Assembly: GCA_934646185.1 (NCBI GenBank)
Contig: CAKUEH010000008.1
Location: forward strand, 38,947 to 102,946
Direction of reading: 5' to 3'
From: an uncultured Oscillospiraceae bacterium
GTDB taxonomy: Bacteria > Bacillota > Clostridia > Oscillospirales > Oscillospiraceae
DNA: 64,000 bases
The notes under the pieces were generated by a model that saw only the letters and a list, made by a program, of their open reading frames with translations, had not been told where the DNA came from and ran no database searches. Positions 34,168-41,780 of the stretch are shown here, one piece after another. The translations under genes were made by a program, and so were the position numbers. Position 1 is the stretch's first letter; each line of letters opens with the position of its first letter.

Positions 34168-35655
34168 ATGAGTGAAGCCATATTGGAAATGCGGGGGATT
34201 ACGAAGTCATTCCCCGGAGTTAAGGCATTAAGTCAGGTAAATCTGACACTAAACAAGGGCGAGGTTCTTGCGCTGATTGGGGAAAACGGGGCTGGTAAAT
34301 CCACGCTGATGAAAATCCTTTCCGGTGCTTATCAGGCAGACGAGGGAACAATCGTTCTCAAAGGAAAAGAATATAAGCATTATCGTCCAGATGAAGCAAT
34401 CGGGAATGGCATTTCTGTTATTTATCAGGAACTCAACGATCTTCGTTCCATGAGCATAGCGGAGAATATTTTTGTTGGACATCTTCCTGAAAAAGTAAAA
34501 GGAGTTGTCGACTATCAGACCTTGCGGAAGAAAAGTCTGGATGCGCAAAAGGCCGTTGGTTTGGATGCATTAGACCCGTTTTCTAACGCGGGCGTTCTTT
34601 CTGTTGCGCAACGGCAGTTAATTGAAATTGCCCGTTCTTTTATGCGGGGAGCTGACATCATTGTCATGGACGAACCGACTGCACCATTAACAGATACAGA
34701 AATTGAACAGCTTTACAGGATTATCCGAAACTTTACCGCCGATGGAGGCGCTGTCATCCTGATTACACATAAGCTGAATGAAGTGTTTGAGATTGCCGAC
34801 CATGTGACGGTTTTACGTGACGGCAGAAACGTTATGGAAAAGCCTACAAAAGAGTTGACACAGCAGGAATTGATCAATGCAATGGTCGGTCGTGAAGTCA
34901 AGCAAATATACGAAATGGCACAGCGCAGCATGACAAAAACGATGCTTGAAGTATCCAATTTGAGTAATGATACTGTACAAGGCATCAGTTTTGATATTAA
35001 AAGTGGAGAAATTGTTGCGCTCTATGGACTAATGGGTGCCGGATGTGAAGAAATTACGGCGTCTATATATGGCGTCCGTCCATGTACCTATGATTCTATT
35101 CGTCTGAATGGTCTGCCAATTCACCCGCGCAATCCCAGTGACAGCCTCGCGTCTGGAATAGCATATGTCCCAAGTGAGAGAAAGACGGATGGATTGATGC
35201 TGGGTATGAATATAACAAAAAACATTACGCTTTCAACATTGCGTAAATATACAAAACACGGATTGATGCAGACGAAAGAAGAAGCCAGAACAGCAACTGA
35301 GTGGATTGAGAAGCTGCGAATCAAGACCCCAAGCAAGGAAACGCTTACGAATACGTTATCTGGCGGAAATCAGCAAAAGGTGGTCTTTGCAAAAGCAATG
35401 AACACCGAGCCGAAGCTTTTAATATTGAATGAACCAACCAGAGGTGTCGACGTTGGCGCACGCGCAGAAATCTATAAATTGATTGAAAGCTTTTGCCTGC
35501 AAGGAGTCGCTGTGCTGATGGTTTCTTCCGATATGCAGGAAACTATGTCAATCGCAGATCGAATCGTTGCCGTTCACGAGGGAAAGATAACAGCCATTTT
35601 TGAACGGGGGAGCTATACACAAACAGAGCTTGCACAGGCTGTGATCGGAGGATAA
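34168..35655 (+). CDS. Ribose-type ABC importer ATPase (RbsA-like)
   Basis: A 495-residue double ATPase. The first half has GENGAGKSTLMK, LSVAQRQLIEIARSF and IIVMDEPTAPL; the second half has a degenerate P-loop (GLMGAGCEEI), LSGGNQQKVVFAKAM and LLILNEPTRGVD. This is the RbsA/MglA form. The next gene starts 4 nt after its stop. Base composition is visibly more AT-rich than the transfer genes. Confidence 0.95.
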   Translation: MSEAILEMRGITKSFPGVKALSQVNLTLNKGEVLALIGENGAGKSTLMKILSGAYQADEGTIVLKGKEYKHYRPDEAIGNGISVIYQELNDLRSMSIAENIFVGHLPEKVKGVVDYQTLRKKSLDAQKAVGLDALDPFSNAGVLSVAQRQLIEIARSFMRGADIIVMDEPTAPLTDTEIEQLYRIIRNFTADGGAVILITHKLNEVFEIADHVTVLRDGRNVMEKPTKELTQQELINAMVGREVKQIYEMAQRSMTKTMLEVSNLSNDTVQGISFDIKSGEIVALYGLMGAGCEEITASIYGVRPCTYDSIRLNGLPIHPRNPSDSLASGIAYVPSERKTDGLMLGMNITKNITLSTLRKYTKHGLMQTKEEARTATEWIEKLRIKTPSKETLTNTLSGGNQQKVVFAKAMNTEPKLLILNEPTRGVDVGARAEIYKLIESFCLQGVAVLMVSSDMQETMSIADRIVAVHEGKITAIFERGSYTQTELAQAVIGG

Positions 35656-35659
35656 TCAC

Positions 35660-36607
35660 ATGGAGAAGACAAAAAAATTTCTAAAAAGCGCAGGTACTGA
35701 ATTAAGCATTTTTATCATTCTGATCGTCTTGATTTTGGCATCATCTTTTATTTCACCGTATTTTTTGACAAAAGCTAATTTTGCAAATATCGGTACGTCG
35801 TTTTCATATATTGGAACAATCGCGGCTGGGCTTACAGTTGTAATGCTGATGGGCGGCATTGACCTTTCGCAAATGTCGGCAATGGCTACCAGCGTTATGC
35901 TGCTTGGTATTCTGTCCAAGGCCGGAGTGAACATATGGCTGGCAATTTTGATTGCAGTTGCATCCGGAACGATGACCGGCTTGATCAATGGCTTGATCAT
36001 TACGCAGATGCACGTCATTCCAATGATTGCAACCATTGGTACACAGATGATTTTTCGGGCTGTTGCGTATATCAGCACAAATGGTACACAGATTGCACTG
36101 CACAGCTCCGTAATTGATGTGATTGGTTTTGGCAAAGCGTTTGGGTTTTTGCCGGTCATGTTGATCGTTTCTCTGATTGTATTCTTGGTAATCGGGCTTA
36201 TGCTGAAATACACGGTCCTTGGCAGAAAAATTTATTCAATCGGCTCCAATTCGGCAGCAGCGTATTTGTCTGGTATAAAAAATGACAAGATTCAGTTGAT
36301 TGGTTACATTATTTGCGGCACAACATCTGGTATTGCTGCGGTGCTCTGGGCATCTCAGCTCAGTGCCTCGATTGCTACGGCTGGTGCTGGCAGTGAAATG
36401 ACGCCAATCGCCGCAGCGGTTATCGGCGGTGTTTCTCTCAACGGTGGTAAAGGCTCCGTTATCGGAACACTTCTTGGCGTCGCTGTTCTGACCGTGCTGG
36501 GCAATATTATGGTCTTAATGCGTGTGGACTCCTACTATCAGATGATGATCAATGGTATTATTTTGATCCTTGCGGTTTATATCGATATTCTTCGCAATAA
36601 AAAGTAA
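35660..36607 (+). CDS. Ribose-type ABC importer permease (RbsC-like)
   Basis: A 315-residue polytopic permease of the BPD_transp_2 family with about eight to ten membrane segments, the conserved GGIDLS near residue 65 and the cytoplasmic-loop pattern YSIGSNSAAAYLSGI about 190-205. It is last in the cargo operon and is followed by a strong terminator. Confidence 0.94.
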   Translation: MEKTKKFLKSAGTELSIFIILIVLILASSFISPYFLTKANFANIGTSFSYIGTIAAGLTVVMLMGGIDLSQMSAMATSVMLLGILSKAGVNIWLAILIAVASGTMTGLINGLIITQMHVIPMIATIGTQMIFRAVAYISTNGTQIALHSSVIDVIGFGKAFGFLPVMLIVSLIVFLVIGLMLKYTVLGRKIYSIGSNSAAAYLSGIKNDKIQLIGYIICGTTSGIAAVLWASQLSASIATAGAGSEMTPIAAAVIGGVSLNGGKGSVIGTLLGVAVLTVLGNIMVLMRVDSYYQMMINGIILILAVYIDILRNKK

Positions 36608-36635
36608 GCCTTTTGGTGGAAATCACATGGCAAGG

Positions 36636-36676
36636 AATCCGGCAGAAAGCCTTAGATGCTTTCTGCCGGATTTTTA
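36636..36676 (+). terminator. Intrinsic terminator of the cargo operon
   Basis: AATCCGGCAGAAAGC and GCTTTCTGCCGGATT pair perfectly (15 bp) around CTTAGAT, followed by TTTTATTG. Confidence 0.92.
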
Positions 36677-36788
36677 TTGTTTAGAGGAGCTACCTCTGAA
36701 CCAGCAACGATAGTTGCGCCGCATAACCATCGCAGGCCATAGGCCGCGTACCTGATTGGGCGCAATGAATGTCTACACTGTTTCATCT

Positions 36789-36819
36789 GTCAAAGTTTGT
36801 CCAAGTGGGTCAAAGTTTG
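36789..36819. repeat. Direct repeat resembling Spo0A boxes
   Basis: GTCAAAGTTTG occurs at 36789-36799 and 36809-36819, exactly 20 bp apart, with TTTGTCCAA between them. TTTGTC-RAA-like sequences recall the Spo0A box (TTTGTCRAA). They lie upstream of a gene that encodes a Spo0A-C-like domain. Confidence 0.5.
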
Positions 36820-36829
36820 GCAGAAAGCC

Positions 36830-36857
36830 TGAAAAGTGCATTGAAATGTACTATACT
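36830..36857 (+). promoter_or_regulatory. Weak promoter of the Spo0A-C-like gene
   Basis: -10 TATACT at 36852-36857 with CTGAAA as a poor -35 17 nt upstream. It lies just downstream of the repeat at 36789-36819, consistent with a regulated promoter. Confidence 0.4.
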
Positions 36858-36890
36858 GATATCAGCTCGGATGAAAAAGGAATGTATGAC

Positions 36891-37214
36891 ATGAAGGATG
36901 TTCAGAATGCCGTCTACTCCATCGTTGAGACCCGTGGGAAGGAATGTTATTGCATTTTATGTCATGCGATTGATGTCGCAATCGAACATCAGCCGAATAT
37001 GCCGAAGATGCAGGTGATCTGCAATGAGGTTCGTATCCGAACCGGAAAACGTACAAATGAAGCCGTTTCGCGGGCGCTGAATCGTGCAGCCAAGGATATC
37101 TGGCAGAATGGCCGCAGACGTGAACTGCGCGCTTACTGGATTGAGGACCCGCCAACGGCAAAGGAGCTGATTTCTTTGATTTCAGCAAAGCTGTGGGCGG
37201 ATCGACAAGCATAA
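36891..37214 (+). CDS. Spo0A C-terminal-like DNA-binding protein
   Basis: A 107-residue protein without receiver domain. The whole length resembles the Spo0A effector domain: CHAIDVAIEHQPNMPKMQVI, NEAVSRALNRAAKDIWQNG (recognition-helix region) and PTAKELISLISAKLW at the end, like the PTNSEFIAMIADKL end of Spo0A. Spo0A is the master regulator of sporulation. ATG 36891 is chosen because AAAAAGGA stands 9 nt upstream; the frame is open to 36756 but without a ribosome binding site. It could regulate ICE genes near the right end or interfere with the host sporulation programme; both are inference. Confidence 0.68.
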   Translation: MKDVQNAVYSIVETRGKECYCILCHAIDVAIEHQPNMPKMQVICNEVRIRTGKRTNEAVSRALNRAAKDIWQNGRRRELRAYWIEDPPTAKELISLISAKLWADRQA

Positions 37215-37256
37215 AATTATTTTGAACAACTTTTGAGTCCGAATATGTCAAATTGC

Positions 37257-37271
37257 GTCTCACGGTGAGAC
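37257..37271. repeat. ICE palindrome copy 7
   Basis: GTCTCACGGTGAGAC flanked by AATTGC and GCAATT, 43 nt after the Spo0A-C-like gene. The flanks differ from other copies but remain complementary. Confidence 0.85.
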
Positions 37272-37836
37272 GCAATTCACCCACGATTTGAAGGCTATGT
37301 GGTTATGCGGCATGGCGCTTGCGTAAGACGGACAGGTTTGTCCAGTCTGCGGGGCAGCCTTCCGCAGCAGCGTACCGATTGCCATTCTGGAAAAGCGCAT
37401 TACAGATCAATACGCTTTTGCGGGCTGACAATCCCGTTCGACAACTGAATAGGGTCAAACAGATACGTTTTTGTATGCGTGAGCCAGCAATGGGCGCGCG
37501 GGGATGTGCTGGAATCAGGAGGTGAACACCGATTCCGGAACGGAGCGATGACCGCCAGCATTGCAGACAAGCCGCGGCAGGCTTACGGGCGACGACCGTA
37601 TATAAAAAGATAATGATACTTGCGTTAGCCATACGTCACAGAATGGAACGCCCCGCCATCAGCATGGAGAGAGGTAAGAGCCTATGGAGCGGTTTGCCGC
37701 CGCCGTCTGTCCGACCTGAGAGAAACGAAAGAGCCATTTAAGCCTCTGTACGTCACACAAGCAAAAATGACCGTTTGAGGCATAAGATAGATGGTGTGTG
37801 ACACAGGTATTGCTGAGGCTGAAGGGGGCTGTTTTG
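37272..37836. other. Non-coding stretch with several inverted repeats
   Basis: No convincing gene was found in about 565 nt. Inverted repeats are frequent: CTGCGG/CCGCAG near 37350, GGAATC ... GATTCC with an inner GGTG-AA-CACC near 37510-37535, and a nested set AGCCTC / CTGT / GTCACACA (37741-37759) with TGTGTGAC / ACAG / GAGGCT (37795-37820). TACGTCACA occurs at about 37629 and 37749. It may be a leader or regulatory RNA for the recombinase region. Confidence 0.45.
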
Positions 37837-38007
37837 ATGGAACAAACTCAGGAGCATAAAAAAACATGCCGTAGTATTTTCAAAAACGGACAATTAACGA
37901 CAAGTGTAAATGCCTATACAAAAGCATGGATTACCCTCATCAATCAGGCCGAAAAGAATAAAAATGCCTGCAATGGTACAAAAAATGACAAAAAAGCCGT
38001 CATGTGA
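37837..38007 (+). CDS. Small basic protein upstream of the recombinase
   Basis: A 56-residue Lys/Asn/Thr-rich protein (HKKTCRSIFKNGQLTTS, YTKAWITLINQAE). AGGGGG is about 9 nt before the ATG. Its position directly before a large serine recombinase is that of recombination directionality factors or small transposon proteins, but no motif proves this. Its end overlaps the recombinase promoter. Confidence 0.5.
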   Translation: MEQTQEHKKTCRSIFKNGQLTTSVNAYTKAWITLINQAEKNKNACNGTKNDKKAVM

Positions 38008-38013
38008 TATACT
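37985..38013 (+). promoter_or_regulatory. Promoter of the recombinase gene
   Basis: -35 ATGACA (37985-37990), 17-nt spacer, -10 TATACT (38008-38013), about 42 nt before the chosen start. Confidence 0.65.
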
Positions 38014-38055
38014 GTTATTGGAGCAGCTTGTTCCTATCTTAAAGGAGATATGGAC

Positions 38056-39609
38056 ATGAAAGCAGCGATTTACTGCCGCTTATCCGAAGAAGATCGGAAC
38101 AAGCAATTTGAAACCGATGACAGTAACAGTATTCAAAATCAGAAAACGATGCTGGTTCAGTACACAGTTGAACAGGGGTGGGAGCTATACGACATTTACA
38201 GCGACGATGATTACACGGGGTCTGACCGTAAGCGTCCGGAATTTAACCGACTGCTTGCCGACGCAGAAAAGCGCAAGTTTGATATTATTCTCTGCAAAAC
38301 GCAGTCGCGTTTTACACGCGAATTGGAGCTTGTAGAGAAGTACATTCACGGTCTGTTCCCGATTTGGGGCATCCGCTTTATCAGCATTGTTGACAATGCC
38401 GACACCGCGAATAAGGGCAACAAAAAATCCCGGCAGATCAACGGGCTTGTCAACGAATGGTATCTTGAGGATATGTCGGATAATATCCGAAGCGTCCTGA
38501 CTAACCGGCGTGTAAACGGATTCCACATCGGCGCATTTGCTCTTTACGGATACAAGAAAGATCCGGAGCAAAAGGGGCATCTGATTATCGACGAGGAGGC
38601 CGCAGCGGTCGTCAGAGAGGTTTTTACGTTATTTGCGCAAGGATACGGCAAGACTGCAATCGCCCGAATACTGAACGACAGGGGCATCCCAAACCCAACC
38701 GAATACAAGCGCCTGCATGGACTTCGCTACAAGCAGCCGAAAACAAAAAACAGTACACTCTGGCGATATTTCGCAATCTCCGATATGCTTGTCAATGAAA
38801 TCTATATTGGGAACATGGTACAAGGGAAATACGGCAGTATCTCTTATAAGACCAAACAAAATAAGCCAAGACCCAAGGACACATGGTATCGCGTTGAGGG
38901 AACGCACGAAGCGATCATTGACAGAACGCTCTGGAACAGGGTTCAGGATTTGGTCGCTGAGAGAGTGAAACCTTTTGATACCGGGAATGTCGGTATTTTT
39001 GCACGGAAAGTACATTGTGCAAGCTGCGGCTATATCATGCGATCCTCCAAAAATCGCGACAGACACTATTTACAGTGTGCAAACCGTCATGTTTCTGCGG
39101 ATTCCTGTGAAGGTGCATTTATTCCCGTTACAGAGCTGGAGCAAATCGTACTGGGCGAGCTGAACCGTCTGTCGGCTGAATATCTGGATAAAGATGCACT
39201 GGAACAGAATCTTGAGCTGGAAGATAACCTGCACGGTAGGAAAGAACGGCTCCTTACAGAGTTGACAGCATACAAGAAAAAAATCGAGGAAGATTCCGAG
39301 GGCATCCGGCAGCTTTATGTAGATAAGGTCAAGGGGCTCTTATCGGCAGAAGATTTCGTAGAGCTGTCAAAAGAGTTTAGCGAAGATCGAGAGCGAATGA
39401 AACGCCTGATCGCAGAAAGCGAAGGTAGGCTCTCCCGGCTGGAAGAACAGATGCAGTCGGAGGATCATCGCAAGGATCTGATTGCGCAGTACACGAATCT
39501 GGAACATTTGAACCGCGAGATGGTCGATGTGCTGATCGACTATATTACAGTTGGACGCAGGGATAAAGAAACACGTCAGGTTCCTGTCGAAATTCACTGG
39601 AATTTCTGA
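38056..39609 (+). CDS. Large serine recombinase (TnpX/TndX type), ICE integrase
   Basis: A 517-residue serine integrase. The catalytic serine is in YCRLSEED (S10), with the resolvase motif KTQSRFTRELE; a recombinase domain follows (about 150-320, GYKKDPEQKGHLIIDEEAA), then a zinc ribbon (CASCGYIM ... CANRHVSADSC) and a C-terminal coiled coil (about 390-480). Such enzymes integrate and excise elements at 2-bp cores, GA in TnpX and TndX, matching the GA at both ends here. ATG 38056 is 8 nt after AAAGGAG; ATG 38050 is too near. The stop is 27 nt from the GTTGTG of the right att site. Confidence 0.93.
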   Translation: MKAAIYCRLSEEDRNKQFETDDSNSIQNQKTMLVQYTVEQGWELYDIYSDDDYTGSDRKRPEFNRLLADAEKRKFDIILCKTQSRFTRELELVEKYIHGLFPIWGIRFISIVDNADTANKGNKKSRQINGLVNEWYLEDMSDNIRSVLTNRRVNGFHIGAFALYGYKKDPEQKGHLIIDEEAAAVVREVFTLFAQGYGKTAIARILNDRGIPNPTEYKRLHGLRYKQPKTKNSTLWRYFAISDMLVNEIYIGNMVQGKYGSISYKTKQNKPRPKDTWYRVEGTHEAIIDRTLWNRVQDLVAERVKPFDTGNVGIFARKVHCASCGYIMRSSKNRDRHYLQCANRHVSADSCEGAFIPVTELEQIVLGELNRLSAEYLDKDALEQNLELEDNLHGRKERLLTELTAYKKKIEEDSEGIRQLYVDKVKGLLSAEDFVELSKEFSEDRERMKRLIAESEGRLSRLEEQMQSEDHRKDLIAQYTNLEHLNREMVDVLIDYITVGRRDKETRQVPVEIHWNF

Positions 39610-39636
39610 TATTATCCACATATTCTATTGCGAAAA

Positions 39637-39661
39637 GTTGTGCTTATGCAGTTGCAGCAGA
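39637..39661. other. Right attachment site (attR)
   Basis: GTTGTG at 39637-39642, 17 nt, then the crossover GA at 39660-39661, after which cotJC codons resume (GAG CAG AAA GCC). The GCAGCA before the GA resembles the host GCTGCC at the left junction. Confidence 0.8.
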
Positions 39662-39857
39662 GCAGAAAGCCCGGGTGACGTATGACAACATTCTCCGCAT
39701 CTCCGACGATCCGGATGTGAACGATGCCATCCGTTTCCTGCGCGAGCGGGAGATCGTCCATTTCCAGCGCTTCGGCGAAGCCGTCGAGCTGCTGCGCCGG
39801 AGGCTGGACGAGAAAAACGTCTATTACATGAACCCCGCGCTCAATCTGCAGGCGTAA
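39660..39857 (+). pseudogene. cotJC: cotJC 3' part
   Basis: The frame from GAG 39660 encodes the last 65 residues of CotJC: EQKARVTYDN, DDPDVNDAIRFLREREIVHF and the typical end YYMNPALNLQA. EREIVHFQRFGE contains the second set of manganese ligands. In the integrated state it has no ribosome binding site or start of its own; a GTG at 39675 exists but lacks an SD. Joined to the codons ending at 2801 it completes the gene. Confidence 0.95.
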
Positions 39858-39868
39858 GCGTTTTGACG

Positions 39869-39904
39869 AAAAAATCCACCGCCCGGTCTGGGCGGTGGAT
39901 TTTT
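39869..39904. terminator. Bidirectional terminator between cotJC and the TIM44-like gene
   Basis: AAAAAATCCACCGCCC and GGGCGGTGGATTTTT pair around GGTCT, with A- and T-runs on either side. Confidence 0.92.
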
Positions 39905-39926
39905 AAAATGCGTTTGCAGTCGCGCG

Positions 39927-40832
39927 TTATCCTCTCGTCTCCTGCGAGATGGCGCGGATGGCGTTGAGGGCGAAGCCATGCTCCTCGAGCGTGATGACGC
40001 TGCCGCAGTACGGGCACTTTGCGCTGGCGTTGATTTCGACCGGCGCGCCGCAGTTCGGGCAGTTGACGGTCTGCATGGAGCCGGCCTTTTCCGTCTTTGT
40101 GCCGGTCGTGCGGACGAGGTCCCACTCGTAGACCATGAACTTCTCCTTGTCTCTGCTGCCGGAGATGAGCTTGCCGGTCTTGTCGTCGAGCGTGTAATCG
40201 ACGATGCGCGTGTTCAGACGGGCGACGAGCACGTCGTTGCCGCCCTCCTGGCACCAGCCGCGCAGCTCCACGGACAGAACCGCGATGCGCTCGATGTAGT
40301 TGGTCTGACCCTGCTGCTTCTTGCGCTGGATCTGATTGTCCATCTGCGTGAAGAACGCGTCGGTGCAGTACGGACGGATGGGCGAGATATCCTTCTTCTG
40401 CCAGCAATCCTGCATCTGTACATACAGGTTCGACAGCTTGGAGGTCAGCTCAGCCTTGTCGAAGTTTTCGTCGAGCTGCTCATACTCAGCCATGGGCTTC
40501 AGCTTGCGGTTCGCAGCCGCGGACCAGCTGGTGCCGCCGGACGCTCCCTTCTTCTTCTTTGTGCGTGAGGTCGAAACGATTGCGATGAAGACGATGATGG
40601 CTCCGACGACGATGGTACTGATCCCGCCGGAGGATTCGGAGCTGCTGGAATAGTCGGAATCGCTGCTGCTCCAGTCCCAATCGGAATCGGAGCTGCTCCA
40701 ATCGGACGAATCACCGAAATCGGAATCGCCGGAGTAATCGCCGAAATCGGCCCCGGCGGGCAATACGGCCAGCAGCACGAGACAGGCGCACAGCGCCAGC
40801 ACAAACAGCCGCCGCAGGAAGGTCTTGGACAT
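39927..40832 (-). CDS. TIM44-like domain membrane protein with zinc ribbon
   Basis: A 301-residue protein: signal peptide (1-28), a Ser/Asp-rich extracellular stretch, one membrane segment (GISTIVVGAIIVFIAIVS, about 70-88), then a cytoplasmic TIM44-like domain (about 120-235, DCWQKKDISPIRPYCTDAFF, VVDYT-like strands) and a C-terminal zinc ribbon (CPNCGAPVEI, CPYCGSVIT). Such proteins occur widely in Firmicutes without a fixed role. The ATG is preceded by AGGGGGATCC. Confidence 0.82.
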   Translation of the reverse strand: MSKTFLRRLFVLALCACLVLLAVLPAGADFGDYSGDSDFGDSSDWSSSDSDWDWSSSDSDYSSSSESSGGISTIVVGAIIVFIAIVSTSRTKKKKGASGGTSWSAAANRKLKPMAEYEQLDENFDKAELTSKLSNLYVQMQDCWQKKDISPIRPYCTDAFFTQMDNQIQRKKQQGQTNYIERIAVLSVELRGWCQEGGNDVLVARLNTRIVDYTLDDKTGKLISGSRDKEKFMVYEWDLVRTTGTKTEKAGSMQTVNCPNCGAPVEINASAKCPYCGSVITLEEHGFALNAIRAISQETRG

Positions 40833-40866
40833 AAAGGATCCCCCTTTTTCTTTCTTTTCGTTTCCA

Positions 40867-40896
40867 GTATATCATGCACAAGCGCGTACATGCAAG
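40867..40896 (-). promoter_or_regulatory. Promoter of the TIM44-like gene
   Basis: On the minus strand, -35 TTGCAT (40891-40896), 18-nt spacer, -10 TATACT (40867-40872). Confidence 0.5.
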
Positions 40897-40938
40897 TAAA
40901 ATAACCGCCGGACGGAAAAATCTGTCCGGCGGCGCTGC

Positions 40939-41709
40939 TTATCCGTGATAGCCGATGGCGCGGGAGATCGTCTCGGCTGCGGCGCAGACGAGGCGGATGG
41001 CGTGGAGAAATTCGTCGGACTGTACCTGCCGGAACATGCCGACGCAGCCGATGGCATAGCGGACCTCGCCGGTCACGTCGCGGATCGGCGCGGAAACGGA
41101 GCGCAGGCCGATCTTATATTCGCCGTTTTCCACGGCGTAGCCCTGTTCGCGGATGCGGGTGAGCTCGGGCGCAAACTGCTCGGGAGTGGTGAGCGTGTGG
41201 GGTGTAAAGGCCTTGAGCTCCGTGTGTGTGAGAATGCGGCGGCACTCAGCAGGGGAGCTGTTGGCGAGAAAAAGCTTTCCCTGCGATGTGCAGTAGACCG
41301 GCAGCCGCGCGCCGACCTCGGACACAACGCGAAGACTTGCCCGGGACTCCTCCTCCGCGAGCGTCACGACTGCGGCGCGGTCGAAGACGGACAAAAACAC
41401 GCTCTCGCCGAGCTCGGCGCAGATGCTCTGCATGTGCGGCCGCGCGATCGTGCCGATGTCCCAGGAATTCGAGACGGCGCAGCCGTATTCAAACAGCCGG
41501 ATGCCCAGCCAGTAGCGGCCGTTCGGCGTCTGTTCGATCAGGCCCGATTCCCGCATCGTGGACAGCAGTCCGTGGATCGTGCTCTTCGGCCAGCCGGTCT
41601 TCTGGTAAAGCTCCGTCAGGGAAGCGGGCTGACCGCTTTCCGTCAGAATGTCGAGAAGGCGGATCGCCTTCGCAACGGAATGTATGGTTTTGCCTTCCTG
41701 TTCTGCCAT
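40939..41709 (-). CDS. IclR family transcription regulator
   Basis: A 256-residue regulator: winged helix-turn-helix at about 5-65 (AIRLLDILTESGQPASLTEL, KSTIHGLLSTMRESGLI) and the IclR effector-binding domain (about 75-250, VYCTSQGKLFLA, YAIGCVGMF). ATG 41709 is chosen because GGAAGGGA is upstream; a slightly longer frame exists. It is divergent from the YesN-YesM operon, with a perfect palindrome between them. Confidence 0.93.
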   Translation of the reverse strand: MAEQEGKTIHSVAKAIRLLDILTESGQPASLTELYQKTGWPKSTIHGLLSTMRESGLIEQTPNGRYWLGIRLFEYGCAVSNSWDIGTIARPHMQSICAELGESVFLSVFDRAAVVTLAEEESRASLRVVSEVGARLPVYCTSQGKLFLANSSPAECRRILTHTELKAFTPHTLTTPEQFAPELTRIREQGYAVENGEYKIGLRSVSAPIRDVTGEVRYAIGCVGMFRQVQSDEFLHAIRLVCAAAETISRAIGYHG

Positions 41710-41742
41710 GTCGGTTCCCTTCCTGTCGATCATATTTTCTTA

Positions 41743-41771
41743 ACTATATCATGCCGAATTCTGTTCAGCAA
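41743..41771 (-). promoter_or_regulatory. Promoter of the IclR gene
   Basis: On the minus strand, -35 TTGCTG (41766-41771), 17-nt spacer, -10 TATAGT (41743-41748). Confidence 0.6.
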
Positions 41772-41780
41772 CCGCATACA

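Larger units (their letters stand above)
2804..39661 (+). mobile_element. Integrative conjugative element, 36,858 bp, integrated in cotJC
   Basis: Boundaries are set by the two halves of cotJC: host homology ends in GCTGCC-GA at 2796-2803 and resumes at GA-GCAGAAAGCC from 39660. One GA is host and one is element. Between them lie replication (RepA, ParB), mobilization (oriT candidate, MobC, relaxase, PcfB), type IV secretion (VirD4, pilin, VirB6, PrgI, VirB4, C40 hydrolase), addiction modules, cargo and, at the right end, a TnpX/TndX-type large serine recombinase. Recombinases of that family are known to cross over at GA dinucleotides without making target duplications beyond 2 bp, in agreement with this junction. 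Gene content resembles Tn1549-like ICEs of Firmicutes. Confidence 0.93.

Noticed and set aside
36756..36890. Upstream start for the Spo0A-C-like gene
   Set aside because: The added residues span the direct repeats and the promoter-like sequence and have no ribosome binding site.
37300..37632. Short frames of about 60-110 codons on both strands in the pre-recombinase gap
   Set aside because: No ribosome binding sites, no recognisable composition and conflict with inverted repeats; treated as non-coding.
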